NCBI RefSeq assembly: GCF_035825295.1 | Contig: NZ_JAYMGI010000002.1 | Span: 1,838,001-1,902,000, forward strand | Direction of reading: 5' to 3' | DNA from: Actinacidiphila sp. DG2A-62 | GTDB taxonomy: Bacteria; Actinomycetota; Actinomycetes; Streptomycetales; Streptomycetaceae | DNA length: 64,000 bases | In this document: piece by piece, positions 37,438-51,773 of the stretch | How positions within the stretch are numbered: position 1 is the first letter of the stretch | Layout: each line of letters starts with the position of its first letter | The notes under the pieces: generated by a model | Told to the model about the DNA's origin: nothing | Seen by the model: the letters and a program-made list of their open reading frames with translations, nothing else | The model's database searches: none | Program-made: the position numbers and the translations under genes

Positions 37438-37453
37438 AGTGGGACCGACCACT
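37438..37453. promoter_or_regulatory. Candidate TetR operator AGTGG-N6-CCACT
   Basis: A perfect 5-bp inverted repeat with 6-bp spacer in the 82-bp divergent gap between the HEPN gene and the TetR gene, 26 bp before the TetR start. A -10-like CACAAT (37468-37473) ends 6 nt before ATG 37480. Placement suggests autoregulation by the TetR protein; the arms are short. Confidence 0.45.
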
Positions 37454-37479
37454 GACAATCCCCCTGACACAATCGGCAT

Positions 37480-38094
37480 ATGACCACCGCACGACGCAGG
37501 GCAACCCGGCAGCGGTTGTACGACGCCGCCGTCACCCTCATCGCCGAGCAGGGCTTCTCCGCCACCACCGTCGACGAGATCGCGGAACGCGCCGGGGTCG
37601 CCAAGGGGACCGTCTACTACAACTTCGCCAGCAAGAACGACCTGTTCGAGGAGCTGATGCGGCACGGCGTGGGCCTGCTCACCGCCTCCCTGCGGCAGGC
37701 CGCCGAGGACGCGGCGGCGCGCGGCGGCAGCCGGGTGGACGGGCTGGACGCGATGATCCGGGCGGGGCTGGGGTTCATCGTCCGCTACCCGTCCTTCACC
37801 CAGCTGTACGTGGCCGAGCTGTGGCGGACCAACCGGACCTGGCAGGAGACCCTCGCGGTGGTCCGTCAGGAGGCGGTCGCGGTGGTGGAGAAGGTGCTGG
37901 GCGAGGCGGTCGAGGCGGGTGAGGTGAGCGGGGAGATCGACGTGCCGCTGACCGCGTCGGCGCTGTTCGGCATGGTCCTCGTCGCGGCGCTGGACTGGCA
38001 GGCGTTCCAGCCGGAGCGGAGCATCGACGAGGTGCACGCGGCGCTGTCCCGGCTGCTCCAGGGGCGGGTGGGCGGCACAGCGGCGAGGCCGTAG
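37480..38094 (+). CDS. TetR/AcrR-family regulator
   Basis: A 204-aa regulator. The N-terminal helix-turn-helix (LYDAAVTLIAEQGFSATTVDEIAERAGVAKGTVYYNFASK in outline, residues 13-52) is complete; the C-terminal ligand domain (about 55-195) contains a YVAELWRTNRTWQETLAVVRQE stretch typical of a TetR C-terminal domain. Divergent from the HEPN-domain gene, so it probably controls that gene and itself. Ligand unknown. Confidence 0.92.
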   Translation: MTTARRRATRQRLYDAAVTLIAEQGFSATTVDEIAERAGVAKGTVYYNFASKNDLFEELMRHGVGLLTASLRQAAEDAAARGGSRVDGLDAMIRAGLGFIVRYPSFTQLYVAELWRTNRTWQETLAVVRQEAVAVVEKVLGEAVEAGEVSGEIDVPLTASALFGMVLVAALDWQAFQPERSIDEVHAALSRLLQGRVGGTAARP

Positions 38095-38275
38095 CCGCAC
38101 CACCCGTCGGTCCCCGCGGGTCCCCCGCTCCCGCGGTCCCCTGTGGCGGTCCCCCGTTGACCCCCGTTGCGGACGGGTCCGGTGTCCGGTCCGCCGCCCC
38201 GTGCCGGCGGTCCCCTCCGTGCCCCTCCGCGTCCGCCACTCTTCCGTTTCCGCTGGTCGCGGCCATCCGCGCGGC

Positions 38276-38303
38276 TACTCAAACCCGTACCTGAGTACGC
38301 GTA
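38276..38303. promoter_or_regulatory. Operator-like palindromes upstream of the DUF4126 gene
   Basis: TACTCA (38276-38281) and TGAGTA (38292-38297) form a perfect inverted repeat with a 10-bp spacer, overlapping a second palindrome gtacgcgtac (38295-38304). They lie about 30 bp upstream of a TAGGGT -10 (38331-38336) that ends 6 nt before the start at 38343, so they are placed to bind a regulator at the -35 region. The regulator is unknown. Confidence 0.5.
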
Positions 38304-38342
38304 CCCAGACGCCGCGCGGGGTGCTCACGCTAGGGTGCGCGC

Positions 38343-38996
38343 ATGTCCGTGCTCCCGCTCGTGTTCACCAGCGGCTGGGCCAGCGGGATCAACGCCTATG
38401 CCGTGGTCCTGCTGCTCGGTCTGTCCGGTGCGACCGGGGTGACCGACCAGGTCCCCGGGTCGCTGCAGCGCGCCGACGTGCTCGTGGTGGCAGGCGTGCT
38501 GTTCCTGTGCGAGGCGGTCGCCGACAAGATCCCCTACGCGGACACCGCGTGGGACGTGGCGCACACCGTGGTCCGCCCGGTGGCGGGCGCGGTGGTGGCG
38601 GCGCTGCTCGCCGGACACCAGGGGTCGCTGTCGCATCTGGCGGCGGGCGCGATCGGCGGGTCGGCGGCGCTGGCCAGTCATCTGGTCAAGGCGGGCACGC
38701 GGATGGCGGTGAACACCTCGCCCGAGCCGGTCAGCAACATCGTGCTGAGTCTGGTGGAGGACCTCGGGGTCGCCGCGATCGTGGTCTTCGCGCTGTTCCA
38801 CCCGGTGGCCGCGGCGGTGATCGCCGGGGCGCTGCTCGCGGCGGGGCTGTGCGTGGTGGTGTTCGCCTTCTCCCGCATCCGGCGGTACTGGCGGCGCCGC
38901 CGCGAGCGCGGGGCCGGCCGCACGGGCGGTCCCGCGGGTGGTTCGGGTGGCGCGGGCGGCTCCGGCGGCGCGACGAGGTGGCCCGCGGCGACCTGA
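38343..38996 (+). CDS. DUF4126 family membrane protein
   Basis: A 217-aa protein with about five hydrophobic segments, the first being [20 protein letters not shown]. The family features [21 protein letters not shown] in outline and [18 protein letters not shown] (about residues 126-143) are present. The C-terminus is a basic then Gly-rich tail. Function unknown. Likely leaderless: TAGGGT ends 6 nt before the ATG. Confidence 0.88.
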   Translation: MSVLPLVFTSGWASGINAYAVVLLLGLSGATGVTDQVPGSLQRADVLVVAGVLFLCEAVADKIPYADTAWDVAHTVVRPVAGAVVAALLAGHQGSLSHLAAGAIGGSAALASHLVKAGTRMAVNTSPEPVSNIVLSLVEDLGVAAIVVFALFHPVAAAVIAGALLAAGLCVVVFAFSRIRRYWRRRRERGAGRTGGPAGGSGGAGGSGGATRWPAAT

Positions 38997-39111
38997 CGCG
39001 GCGGGCCGCGGGTCCGGGCCCGGGGTACGGACCGGGGCCGCATACGGACCGGGCCCGGGGTACGGACCGGGGCCTCGCGTACGGACCGGGCCCGCGCACG
39101 GCCGCGCGCCG

Positions 39112-39159
39112 GGGTGCGGCGCACGGGTCCGGGCCGGGTGCGGCGCACGGGTCCGGGCC
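39112..39159. repeat. 24-bp perfect tandem duplication
   Basis: gggtgcggcgcacgggtccgggcc-type 24-bp unit occurs twice without gap (39112-39135 and 39136-39159). The preceding stretch 39012-39100 holds several imperfect copies of gtacggaccggg(g/c)cc. All are in the 203-bp gap before the FAD-dependent oxidoreductase gene. No coding role seen. Confidence 0.75.
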
Positions 39160-39199
39160 GGGGACCCGGGGCCGCGTACCGTCCTCTACAGTCCTGGTC

Positions 39200-44420
<5,221 letters not shown>

Positions 44421-44447
44421 GTGCCCACTTCCTCACCGTTTAAGGGG

Positions 44448-45368
44448 TCACGCCGTCCGCTGGTGCAGCCCGAGGTTCTCGTAGATCTCCAGCGAAGCGG
44501 TGGAGTGGTTAAGCGTAATGAAGTGGAGCCCGGGGATGTCCTCCGCGAGCAGACGGCGGCACATCTCGGTGGTGAACTCGATGCCGATCGCCCGGACCGC
44601 GGCCGGGTCGTCCTGCACCGCGAGGATGCGGTCGGCCAGGTCGGCGGGGAAGGGGGCGTTGCCGAGCTGCGCGAAGCGCTCGATCTGCCGGACGTTGGTG
44701 ACCGGCATGACCTCGGGGATGATCGGGATGGTGCAGCCGGCGCGGTCGACCCGGTCGCGCAGCCGCAGGTAGTCGTCGGCGTCGAAGAACATCTGGGTGA
44801 TCGCGAAGTCGGCGCCGGCCCGGCACTTGTCGATGAAGTGCCGGGTGTCCTCGGCCGGGTCGGTGGACCGCGGGTGCATCTCGGTGAACGCGGCGACGCC
44901 CACGCAGAAGTCGCCGGAGTCCTTGATCAGCCGGACCAGTTCGGCGGCGTAGGTCAGCCCCTGGGGGTGCGGGACCCAGGGGGCCATCGGGTCGCCGGGC
45001 GGGTCGCCGCGGACGGCGAGCATGTTGCGGATGCCGGCGTCGGCGTACTGTCCGATGATGTTGCGCAGCTCGGCGACGGAGTGGTTGACCGCGGTCAGGT
45101 GCGCGCAGGGCGTCAGCGTGGTCTCCGAGACGATGCGGTCGGTGGCGCGGACGGTCCCCTCGCGGGAGGAGCCGCCGGCGCCGTACGTCACGGAGACGAA
45201 GGTGGGGGCGACCGCCTCGATGCGGCGGATCGCGTTCCACAGCGTCCGCTCGCCCTTCTCCGTCCGCGGGGCGGCGAACTCGAAGGAGTACGAGCGGCCG
45301 CCGCCGGCCAGCAGGTCACGGATCGTGAGCGCGCGGTCGGTGCGGGTGGATGCGGTGCCCAGGGCCAT
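44448..45368 (-). CDS. metF: 5,10-methylenetetrahydrofolate reductase
   Basis: FAD-dependent enzyme producing 5-methyl-THF for methionine synthesis. The 306-aa protein has [19 protein letters not shown] (catalytic Glu in EFAAPR; most MetF have EFFPP), [31 protein letters not shown], and [10 protein letters not shown], all MetF signatures. TAGCCT (minus strand, 45381-45376) ends exactly 7 nt before the ATG at 45368, suggesting a leaderless transcript. Confidence 0.96.
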   Translation of the reverse strand: MALGTASTRTDRALTIRDLLAGGGRSYSFEFAAPRTEKGERTLWNAIRRIEAVAPTFVSVTYGAGGSSREGTVRATDRIVSETTLTPCAHLTAVNHSVAELRNIIGQYADAGIRNMLAVRGDPPGDPMAPWVPHPQGLTYAAELVRLIKDSGDFCVGVAAFTEMHPRSTDPAEDTRHFIDKCRAGADFAITQMFFDADDYLRLRDRVDRAGCTIPIIPEVMPVTNVRQIERFAQLGNAPFPADLADRILAVQDDPAAVRAIGIEFTTEMCRRLLAEDIPGLHFITLNHSTASLEIYENLGLHQRTA

Positions 45369-45470
45369 GCGGCCCAGGCTAGCCCGGAACGCCCCCTCGG
45401 CGTCCCCCCGCCGCCCACTTTGCCCTTCTTGCCCCGCCCTGCGCCGCCTCAGCGCCGGACGCCGCGCCTG

Positions 45471-45488
45471 CCGGGGGCGCGGCCCCGG
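45471..45488 (-). terminator. Short hairpin between thiE and metF
   Basis: ccgggg/ccccgg stem at 45471-45476 and 45483-45488 with a 6-nt loop, in the 167-bp gap after thiE. Two copies of tgcgccgcctc flank it. A weak terminator for thiE is plausible. Confidence 0.4.
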
Positions 45489-45535
45489 TATGCGCCGCCT
45501 CGACGCGGGAAGGCCGACCGGCCCGGCCCGGAGCG

Positions 45536-46270
45536 TCAGGCGAGCGCGGCTCGGAGCGCGGTCGCCGCCGCAGCGGGGTCCGCCGCCTCGGTGAGCGCGC
45601 GGACGACGACGACACGCCGCGCGCCCGCCGCGACGACCTCGGAGACGTTCGCGACGTCGATCCCGCCGATCGCGAACCAGGGCCGCGCAGGGCCGAGCGC
45701 CGCCGCGTACCGCACGAGGGACAGACCGGGCGCCGGGCGCCCCGGCTTGGTCGGCGTGGGCCAGACCGGCCCGGTGCAGAAGTAGTCCACACCGGGCTCC
45801 ACCGCCGCCGCGTCGACCTCCGCCGCCGCGTGGCAGGACCGCCCGATGATCACATCGGGCCCCAGGATCGCCCGCGCCGCCGCGACCGGCAGGTCGCCCT
45901 GCCCGAGGTGCAGGACGTCCGCGCCGGCCGCGTGGGCGACGTCCGCCCGGTCGTTGACCGCGAGCAGCGGGCCGTGCCGGCGGCACGCCTGAGCCAGCAC
46001 GGCGAGCGCGGCCAGCTCCTCGCCGGCCTCGATGCCTTTCTGGCGGAGCTGGATGACGTCGACGCCCGCGCTGAGCACCGCGTCGGCGAACTCCGCGAGG
46101 TCGCCGCGCCCGGCCCGTGCGTCGGTGCACAGGTACAGCCGGGCCTCGGCGAGCTTCGCCCGCGCCGCGGCCCCGCGCGCGGACACCGGGCCGGGCGCGG
46201 GACCCGCGTCGCGACCGGGAGCGTGGCCGGAGGCGTGTCCGGAAGCGGAGTGGGAGTCGGCGGCGGTCAT
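45536..46270 (-). CDS. thiE: Thiamine phosphate synthase
   Basis: Couples HMP-PP with the thiazole phosphate to make thiamine monophosphate. TIM-barrel signatures: [16 protein letters not shown] (about residue 70), [27 protein letters not shown] in outline, IGRSCHAA (family usually has SxH/ST), [18 protein letters not shown], and WFAIGGID. 244 aa including a disordered His/Gly/Pro-rich N-terminus of about 35 residues; a later start is possible. It belongs with thiG, thiS and thiO 3-5 kb away but is not adjacent to them. Confidence 0.94.
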   Translation of the reverse strand: MTAADSHSASGHASGHAPGRDAGPAPGPVSARGAAARAKLAEARLYLCTDARAGRGDLAEFADAVLSAGVDVIQLRQKGIEAGEELAALAVLAQACRRHGPLLAVNDRADVAHAAGADVLHLGQGDLPVAAARAILGPDVIIGRSCHAAAEVDAAAVEPGVDYFCTGPVWPTPTKPGRPAPGLSLVRYAAALGPARPWFAIGGIDVANVSEVVAAGARRVVVVRALTEAADPAAAATALRAALA

Positions 46271-46289
46271 CGGGCCCCCCGGGGTCGGG

Positions 46290-46664
46290 TTACACGGCGA
46301 GCGCCTGCGCCCGGCGCTTCACCTCGGTCCCGCGATTCTCGCGCAGCGCCTGTACCGGGGTGCCCGGCAGGGTCGGGTCCGGGGTGAAGAGCCACTCCAG
46401 GGCCTCGTCGTCCGTGAACCCGTCGTCCTTCAGGACGGTCAGCGTGCCGGTCAGACCCTTGACGATCTTGCCGTCCCCGATGAAGTCGGCCGGCACCATG
46501 AGCACCTTGTTCTCCCCGCGGCGTACCGCGAGCAGCTGGCCCTCCTTGATCAGCGGGCGGATCCTGGTCACTTCGAGTCCGAGACGCTCGGCCACCTCCG
46601 GCAGGGTCAGCCAGGAGGGCACGAGAGCGTCGATGTGTGCGTCAACCGACGAGAAAACAGTCAC
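46290..46664 (-). CDS. Rv2175c-family DNA-binding protein
   Basis: A 124-aa protein resembling Mycobacterium Rv2175c, a DNA-binding substrate of a Ser/Thr kinase. The winged-helix part reads [34 protein letters not shown] in outline (residues 16-50), then [12 protein letters not shown], and the C-terminal domain has [27 protein letters not shown] 46664 ([10 protein letters not shown]) is the start; a longer frame is a shadow. It begins 20 bp from thiE, same strand, so probably cotranscribed. The PASTA kinase further right is a plausible partner by analogy. Confidence 0.9.
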   Translation of the reverse strand: MTVFSSVDAHIDALVPSWLTLPEVAERLGLEVTRIRPLIKEGQLLAVRRGENKVLMVPADFIGDGKIVKGLTGTLTVLKDDGFTDDEALEWLFTPDPTLPGTPVQALRENRGTEVKRRAQALAV

Positions 46665-46720
46665 GGGACAAGCCTGCCACCTGCCGCCGACAACCGCTGC
46701 GGCACGCCGCCGTACGGGCG

Positions 46721-47995
46721 TCAGACCACCGCGGACTTCAGCGGGACGGCGGGGTCCGCGACCAGCGCGGGGTCCACCGCGGCGCCGCGCGGGATCAGCT
46801 TGCGGGCCTGCGCCATGTCGCGCGGCCTGCCCACCGCGAGCACCGCGGCCAGGGTCCCGCCGCGCAGCCACACCGCCGACCAGGCCGGCGCCGCCGGGTC
46901 GCCGCGCAGCAGCATCGCGTCGGCCGCGCCGTGGTGGCCGGCGTACTGCACGAACCGGCCGAACTGCTCGGACCAGAAGTACGGCACCGGGTCGTAGCGC
47001 TCGTCGCCGCCGAGGAGGTTGGCCGCGGCGGTCCGCGGGCCCTGGACGGCGTTGTCCCAGTGGTGCACCAGGAGCCGCTCGCCGTAGCGGGCGGACGGGA
47101 AGGACGCGCAGTCGCCGACCGCGTAGACGTCCTGGGCCGTGGTGCGCAGCCGGTCGTCGGCGCGGACCGCGCCGCGGTCGTCCAGCGCGACGCCGGAGCC
47201 GCCGAGCCAGCCGGTGGCCGGGCGCGCGCCGATGCCGACGACCACGGCCGCGGCGGACAGCCTGCTGCCGTCGCCGAGCACGACGGCGCCGGGTTCGAGC
47301 GCCGCGACGGGGGAGCCGGTGAGCAGGTCGACGCCGGCCTCCTCGTACCAGTGCCGCATCGGGGCGGTGACCTCGGGCGGCAGCGCCCCGGCCAGCGGGC
47401 GGTCCGCGGCCTCCACGACGGTCACCGGGCAGCCGGCCTGGCGGGCCGCGGTGGCGAACTCCGCGCCGATCCAGCCGGCGCCGACCACCACGACGTGCCG
47501 CTGCCCGGCGAGCACCGGGCGCAGCGCGGCGGCGTCGTCCAGGGTGCGCAGCGGGTAGACCCCGGGCAGGCCCGCGGTGCCGGGCAGCGCGGTGGCGTAG
47601 GCGCCGGTGGCCAGCACCAGGCGGTCGTACGGGACCGGTCCCGCGTCGGTGGCCAGCTCGTGGCCGGCCGCGTCCAGTCTCTGGGCGCGGACGCCGAGGC
47701 GGAGGTCGACGTCCAGCGCGGCGAAGTCGACGTCGAAGCGGACGTCCACCGGGCCGGTCTCCGGGCCGGTCTCCGACCCGGCCACCGGTCCGGCCTCCCC
47801 CTGTGCGGCGCCCGCGCCCGCGGTGGCGGCCGAGGCCGCGAGGAGGACCGCCTTCGACAGCGGCGGGCGGTCGTACGGGGGATGCGGCTCGTCGCCCAGG
47901 AGGGTGAGGGCGCCGCGCCAGCCCTGGCCTCGCAGCTCGACCGCGGTCTGCACCCCGGCCATCCCGGCCCCGACGATCACGACGCGTCCGCTCAC
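46721..47995 (-). CDS. FAD-dependent NAD(P)H:ferredoxin-reductase-like oxidoreductase
   Basis: A 424-aa class I pyridine nucleotide-disulfide-type flavoprotein. FAD motif RVVIVGAGMAGVQTAVELR, PPLSKAVLL (typical of ferredoxin/rubredoxin reductases), LVLATGAYA, second GxGxxG VVVVGAGWIGAEFA for NAD(P), and DVYAVGDCASFPSARYG near residue 290. The C-terminal domain resembles that of ferredoxin reductases. Substrate unknown. GTG 47995 start. Upstream, the TetR gene is divergent with 168 bp between, so the TetR protein may control it. Confidence 0.9.
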   Translation of the reverse strand: MSGRVVIVGAGMAGVQTAVELRGQGWRGALTLLGDEPHPPYDRPPLSKAVLLAASAATAGAGAAQGEAGPVAGSETGPETGPVDVRFDVDFAALDVDLRLGVRAQRLDAAGHELATDAGPVPYDRLVLATGAYATALPGTAGLPGVYPLRTLDDAAALRPVLAGQRHVVVVGAGWIGAEFATAARQAGCPVTVVEAADRPLAGALPPEVTAPMRHWYEEAGVDLLTGSPVAALEPGAVVLGDGSRLSAAAVVVGIGARPATGWLGGSGVALDDRGAVRADDRLRTTAQDVYAVGDCASFPSARYGERLLVHHWDNAVQGPRTAAANLLGGDERYDPVPYFWSEQFGRFVQYAGHHGAADAMLLRGDPAAPAWSAVWLRGGTLAAVLAVGRPRDMAQARKLIPRGAAVDPALVADPAVPLKSAVV

Positions 47996-48116
47996 CCCTT
48001 CACGTTAACCCCTCCCCCTCGCCGCGGGACGCCGCGCTGCACAGCGGGCGCGGGGAACGGCCGCGCGGCCGGCGAGGGGCGGTGTCCGGTGCGTCGCCCG
48101 CCGGCCGATTTCGGGA

Positions 48117-48156
48117 ACGGTCGTTCTTGACTGATCGTTCCTCAACTGCGTACCGT
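48117..48156 (+). promoter_or_regulatory. TetR-gene promoter with TCGTTC direct repeats
   Basis: -35 TTGACT (48127-48132), 18-bp spacer, -10 TACCGT (48151-48156), then exactly 7 nt to ATG 48164: a good leaderless promoter. GGTCGTTC (48117-48124) and GATCGTTC (48133-48140) are direct repeats 16 bp apart that flank the -35, a likely binding site for the encoded TetR protein. Confidence 0.65.
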
Positions 48157-48163
48157 GGCGGTC

Positions 48164-48673
48164 ATGGGCAGACCGAGGGCGTTCGACGAGGACGAGGTGG
48201 TGCGGGCGGCCGTGCGGCTGTTCGGCGGGCGGGCGTACGACGGGGTGTCCGTCGACGACCTCGTCACCCACCTGGGCGTGCACCGCAACAGCCTGTACAA
48301 GACGTTCGGCAGCAAGCGTGGCCTCTATCTGGCGGCTCTGCGCCGCCACGTCGCCGACGACGTCCGCCCGCTGGTCGACGCCCTCGCCGGTGCGAGGGAG
48401 GCGACGGACGTCGCGGCCGTGCTGCGGCTCGTCACGTCGGCCGACCTCGGCCTGCTCCTCCTCGCGGCGGTCGACCGCGCACGGGTCGACGCGGAGGTCG
48501 CCTCCGAGGTGACGGCCGCGTTGGCCGCCGTCGACCGGGCGATCGCCGACGCGCTCGGTGCTCGCGCCGACCTGGCCGCCGCGCTCACGGCCGCCGCGCT
48601 GGGCATGCTCGTGCGCGGCAGCCCCGGCGACGTCGCGACCGCGCTGGCCCGCCGCCTCGGCCCTTCCGCCTGA
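48164..48673 (+). CDS. TetR-family regulator
   Basis: A 169-aa regulator. MGRPRAFDEDEVVRAAVRLFGGRAYDGVSVDDLVTHLGVHRNSLYKTFGSK in outline is a standard TetR HTH (residues 1-50); the short C-terminal domain is Ala/Val/Asp-rich. ATG 48164 is favoured over an upstream in-frame GTG (48155) because the -10 box overlaps the latter. A small gene of unknown function follows 55 bp downstream and is the likely cotranscribed target. Confidence 0.9.
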   Translation: MGRPRAFDEDEVVRAAVRLFGGRAYDGVSVDDLVTHLGVHRNSLYKTFGSKRGLYLAALRRHVADDVRPLVDALAGAREATDVAAVLRLVTSADLGLLLLAAVDRARVDAEVASEVTAALAAVDRAIADALGARADLAAALTAAALGMLVRGSPGDVATALARRLGPSA

Positions 48674-48728
48674 CGGCCCGACAACTAGACAGCCCGACCA
48701 CCCGACCACCCGACCAAGGAGCCCGGAC

Positions 48729-49079
48729 ATGGCACAGATACGTATCGTCGGCGACGACCTCGTCGTCGTGATGGAGGGGCTCGACAAGCTCTGGGCCTTC
48801 AAGGGCCGCCTGACCGTTCCGCTGGCCAACGTCCGCGGCGCGACCGCCGATCCCGGCATCGCCGCCGCGCCGAAGGGGATCCGCGCGCCGGGCTCCCACG
48901 TACCCCGCGTGATCACCGCGGGCACGTTCCACCAGGACGGCGACAAGGTCTTCTGGGACGTCAGGGACCCCTCGAAGGCCGTCGTGGTCGAACTCGCCGA
49001 CGAGGAGTACGCACGGCTGGTCGTGCAGGTCGACGACCCCCGCGCGACCGTCGCCCTGGTCGAGGACGCCCTGGCCTGA
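48729..49079 (+). CDS. Small conserved-type hypothetical protein
   Basis: A 116-aa soluble protein I cannot name with certainty. It reads as a beta-rich domain: RIVGDDLVVVMEGLDKLWAFK, LTVPLANVRGATAD, RVITAGTFHQDGDKVFWDVRDPSKAVVVEL in outline, and a C-terminal helix. This resembles PH-like or bPH/YdjO-type small domains, but the assignment is only structural impression. ATG 48729 follows AAGGAG by 7 nt. Its position behind the TetR gene suggests it is expressed under that regulator. Confidence 0.8.
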   Translation: MAQIRIVGDDLVVVMEGLDKLWAFKGRLTVPLANVRGATADPGIAAAPKGIRAPGSHVPRVITAGTFHQDGDKVFWDVRDPSKAVVVELADEEYARLVVQVDDPRATVALVEDALA

Positions 49080-49118
49080 CGCGGCAGGCGCCCGGCGCCC
49101 GTCTGTGCGCTCGGAGCG

Positions 49119-50012
<894 letters not shown>

Positions 50013-50225
50013 TCAGCCTCCCTGGACCGCGGTGAGGATCTCGATCCGGTCGCCCTCGGCGAGCGCCGTGTCCGACCAGCGGGCACGCGGCACCACGGTC
50101 TCGTTGAGCGCGGCGGCGACGCCGGAGGGCGCCGAGGTGACGGCGGCGACCAGGGCGTCCAGCGCCACCGGGGCGGCCAGCGTCCTGCGTTCGCCGTTGA
50201 CCTGGACGGTGATGGCCGCGCTCAT
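50013..50225 (-). CDS. thiS: Sulfur carrier protein ThiS
   Basis: A 70-aa ubiquitin-like sulfur carrier whose C-terminal Gly-Gly (ends AVQGG) is thiocarboxylated for thiazole formation. VQVNGERRTL, VALNE-like AALNETVVPRARW, and LAEGDRIEILTAVQGG are family features. Its start overlaps the thiO stop by 4 bp and thiG begins just after it, so all three are coupled. Confidence 0.96.
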   Translation of the reverse strand: MSAAITVQVNGERRTLAAPVALDALVAAVTSAPSGVAAALNETVVPRARWSDTALAEGDRIEILTAVQGG

Positions 50226-51430
50226 GCGTGCTGCTCCTGCCGTGCGGGGGCGGGCGGTACCGGGCCCGTCCCAGTCGTGGTGAACCGGTTGGCGCCGAAC
50301 GCCCGTGCGTACTGCGGCAGTTCACCGGTGGACGAGGTGAGGACCTCGGCGAGGACGTCGCCGGTGACCGGGGTCAGCAGCACGCCGTTGCGGTGGTGGC
50401 CGGTGGCCAGCAGCAGCCCGTCCAGCGCGGTGGCGCCGAGCAGCGGCGCGTTGTCCGGGGAGCCGGGCCGCAGCCCGGCCAGCGTCTCGGTGAGCGCCAG
50501 TTCGGTGATGCCCGGCAGCAACTCGTGTGCGTCGCGCAGCAGTTCGTAGACCCCGCCGGCGGTCACCGTGGTGTCCCAGCCGAACTCCTCGCTGGTCGCG
50601 CCGAGTACGAGTTCGCCGTTGTCGCGCGGCACCAGGTAGACGTGGCTGCCGCGGACCACCGCCCGGACCGTGCGGGTGAGGAACGGCGGCTGTCCGGCCG
50701 GCATCCGCAGCCGCAGGATCTGCCCCTTGACCGGGCGCACCGGCGGCAGCGCGTCGTCGGGCAGCCCGGCGATCCGGCCGCTCTCGCTGCCCGCGGCCAG
50801 CACCGTCCGCGCCGCCGCGACCACCGTGCCGTCGGCGAGCACCGCGCCGGTCACCCGGTCGCCGTCCGCGGTCACCCGCGCGACGGCCGAGCGCAGGAAC
50901 ACCACGCCCGCCAGGTCCGCGGCCCGCAGCAGCGCGGTGGACAGCCGCCGCGGGTCCACCTGGTGGTCGCCGTCGACGCGCAGGCCGCCGCGGACGCCCG
51001 GCGCCAGCATCGGCTCCAGCCGGCGGCACTCGCGGCCGCTGAGCCACTGGGACTCCAGGCCCAGCGAGGTCTGGAACGCGTGCAACTCCCGCAGGTGCGC
51101 GCGGTCGTCCGCGTCCAGCGCCACCGCGAGGGTGCCGCAGCGGCGGTAACCGGTGTCCAGGCCCGTCAGTTCGGTCAGCTCCGCGGCGAAGTCCGGGTAG
51201 CGGGCGGCCGAGGCGAGGTTGAGGTCGAGCAACGCCTGCTCGCCGTACTGCAGTTCGGTGACCGCGGCGAGCATGCCGGCGGCGACGTGCGCCGCGCCGC
51301 CGCCGGGCGCGGGGTCCGCGACGGCTGTCGCGAGCCCGCGCTGGGCCGCGCGCCAGGCGGTGACGAGTCCGATGACGCCGCCGCCCACGACGAGGACGTC
51401 GGTGGTGTGGTGCAGGCCGTGTTCGCGCAT
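50222..51430 (-). CDS. thiO: Glycine oxidase ThiO
   Basis: FAD enzyme oxidising glycine to iminoglycine for thiazole synthesis. N-terminal FAD fold DVLVVGGGVIGLVTAWRAAQRG (about residue 10-31), GGGAAHVAAGMLAAVTE, VRPVKGQILRLRMP, YLVPRDNGELVLGATSEEFGWD in outline, and LAGLRPGSPDNAPLLG. I chose ATG 51430 (MREHGLHHTTDV, 402 aa). An in-frame ATG at 51457 lies inside the conserved TPP riboswitch core and is unlikely to be used. First gene of thiO-thiS-thiG, controlled by the riboswitch. Confidence 0.94.
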   Translation of the reverse strand: MREHGLHHTTDVLVVGGGVIGLVTAWRAAQRGLATAVADPAPGGGAAHVAAGMLAAVTELQYGEQALLDLNLASAARYPDFAAELTELTGLDTGYRRCGTLAVALDADDRAHLRELHAFQTSLGLESQWLSGRECRRLEPMLAPGVRGGLRVDGDHQVDPRRLSTALLRAADLAGVVFLRSAVARVTADGDRVTGAVLADGTVVAAARTVLAAGSESGRIAGLPDDALPPVRPVKGQILRLRMPAGQPPFLTRTVRAVVRGSHVYLVPRDNGELVLGATSEEFGWDTTVTAGGVYELLRDAHELLPGITELALTETLAGLRPGSPDNAPLLGATALDGLLLATGHHRNGVLLTPVTGDVLAEVLTSSTGELPQYARAFGANRFTTTGTGPVPPAPARQEQHA

Positions 51431-51440
51431 CAGGTGGCGC

Positions 51441-51527
51441 GCTCCCTTCGCCGGCATGACCCGGATCAGGTTCGTACGGTCGGCGGCCGTCCAGCCGCCC
51501 TCTCAGCCCGGTCGTCCGGGCTCCCGC
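51441..51527 (-). promoter_or_regulatory. TPP riboswitch (THI element)
   Basis: On the minus strand the core reads GGGAGCCCGGacga CCGGGCTGAGAG with CTGAGA at 51506-51501, and ACCTGATCCGGGTCATGCCGGCGAAGGGA at about 51470-51442 in outline; both are invariant THI-box blocks. The P1 stem pairs ggctccc (51519-51525 on plus) with gctccc (51441-51446). The P1 3' strand contains GGGAG, the apparent Shine-Dalgarno of thiO 10 nt before ATG 51430, so TPP binding should hide it. No terminator is present, which points to translational control. Confidence 0.95.
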
Positions 51528-51773
51528 GTCTTCCTTTGGCCCCGCCAGCTTAGCCCCGGTCCCCGGCCGCGCGGCGCGGCAGGTCCGCGCCCGGCCCCGC
51601 GAGGGCGGCCGGCCGTCCCGGCCGGCGGGGCGGTCGCACGGCGCGGACCCGGGGACGGCTCGGCGTCCGAAAGGGCGGGCAGGTCACGGGTGTGTCCCGG
51701 AATGCCACGCGTTGGGCACAAGGACCACGCGTCGACCCGAATGGACCGAGCCGCCCTCGTAGAATCGGACGTC
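51528..51773. other. Divergent promoter region between thiO and pknB
   Basis: This 246-bp stretch, part of the 343-bp gap with the riboswitch, holds no gene. On the plus strand TAGAAT (51760-51765) ends 8 nt before GTG 51774 and is the probable -10 of the kinase gene; no good -35 is seen. The thiO promoter must lie just right of 51530. A GC-rich repeat ggccggccg is present near 51608-51625. Confidence 0.5.

Noticed and set aside
51457-51457. Alternative ATG start for thiO
   Set aside because: It lies inside the invariant TPP riboswitch core and adds residues with no family counterpart.
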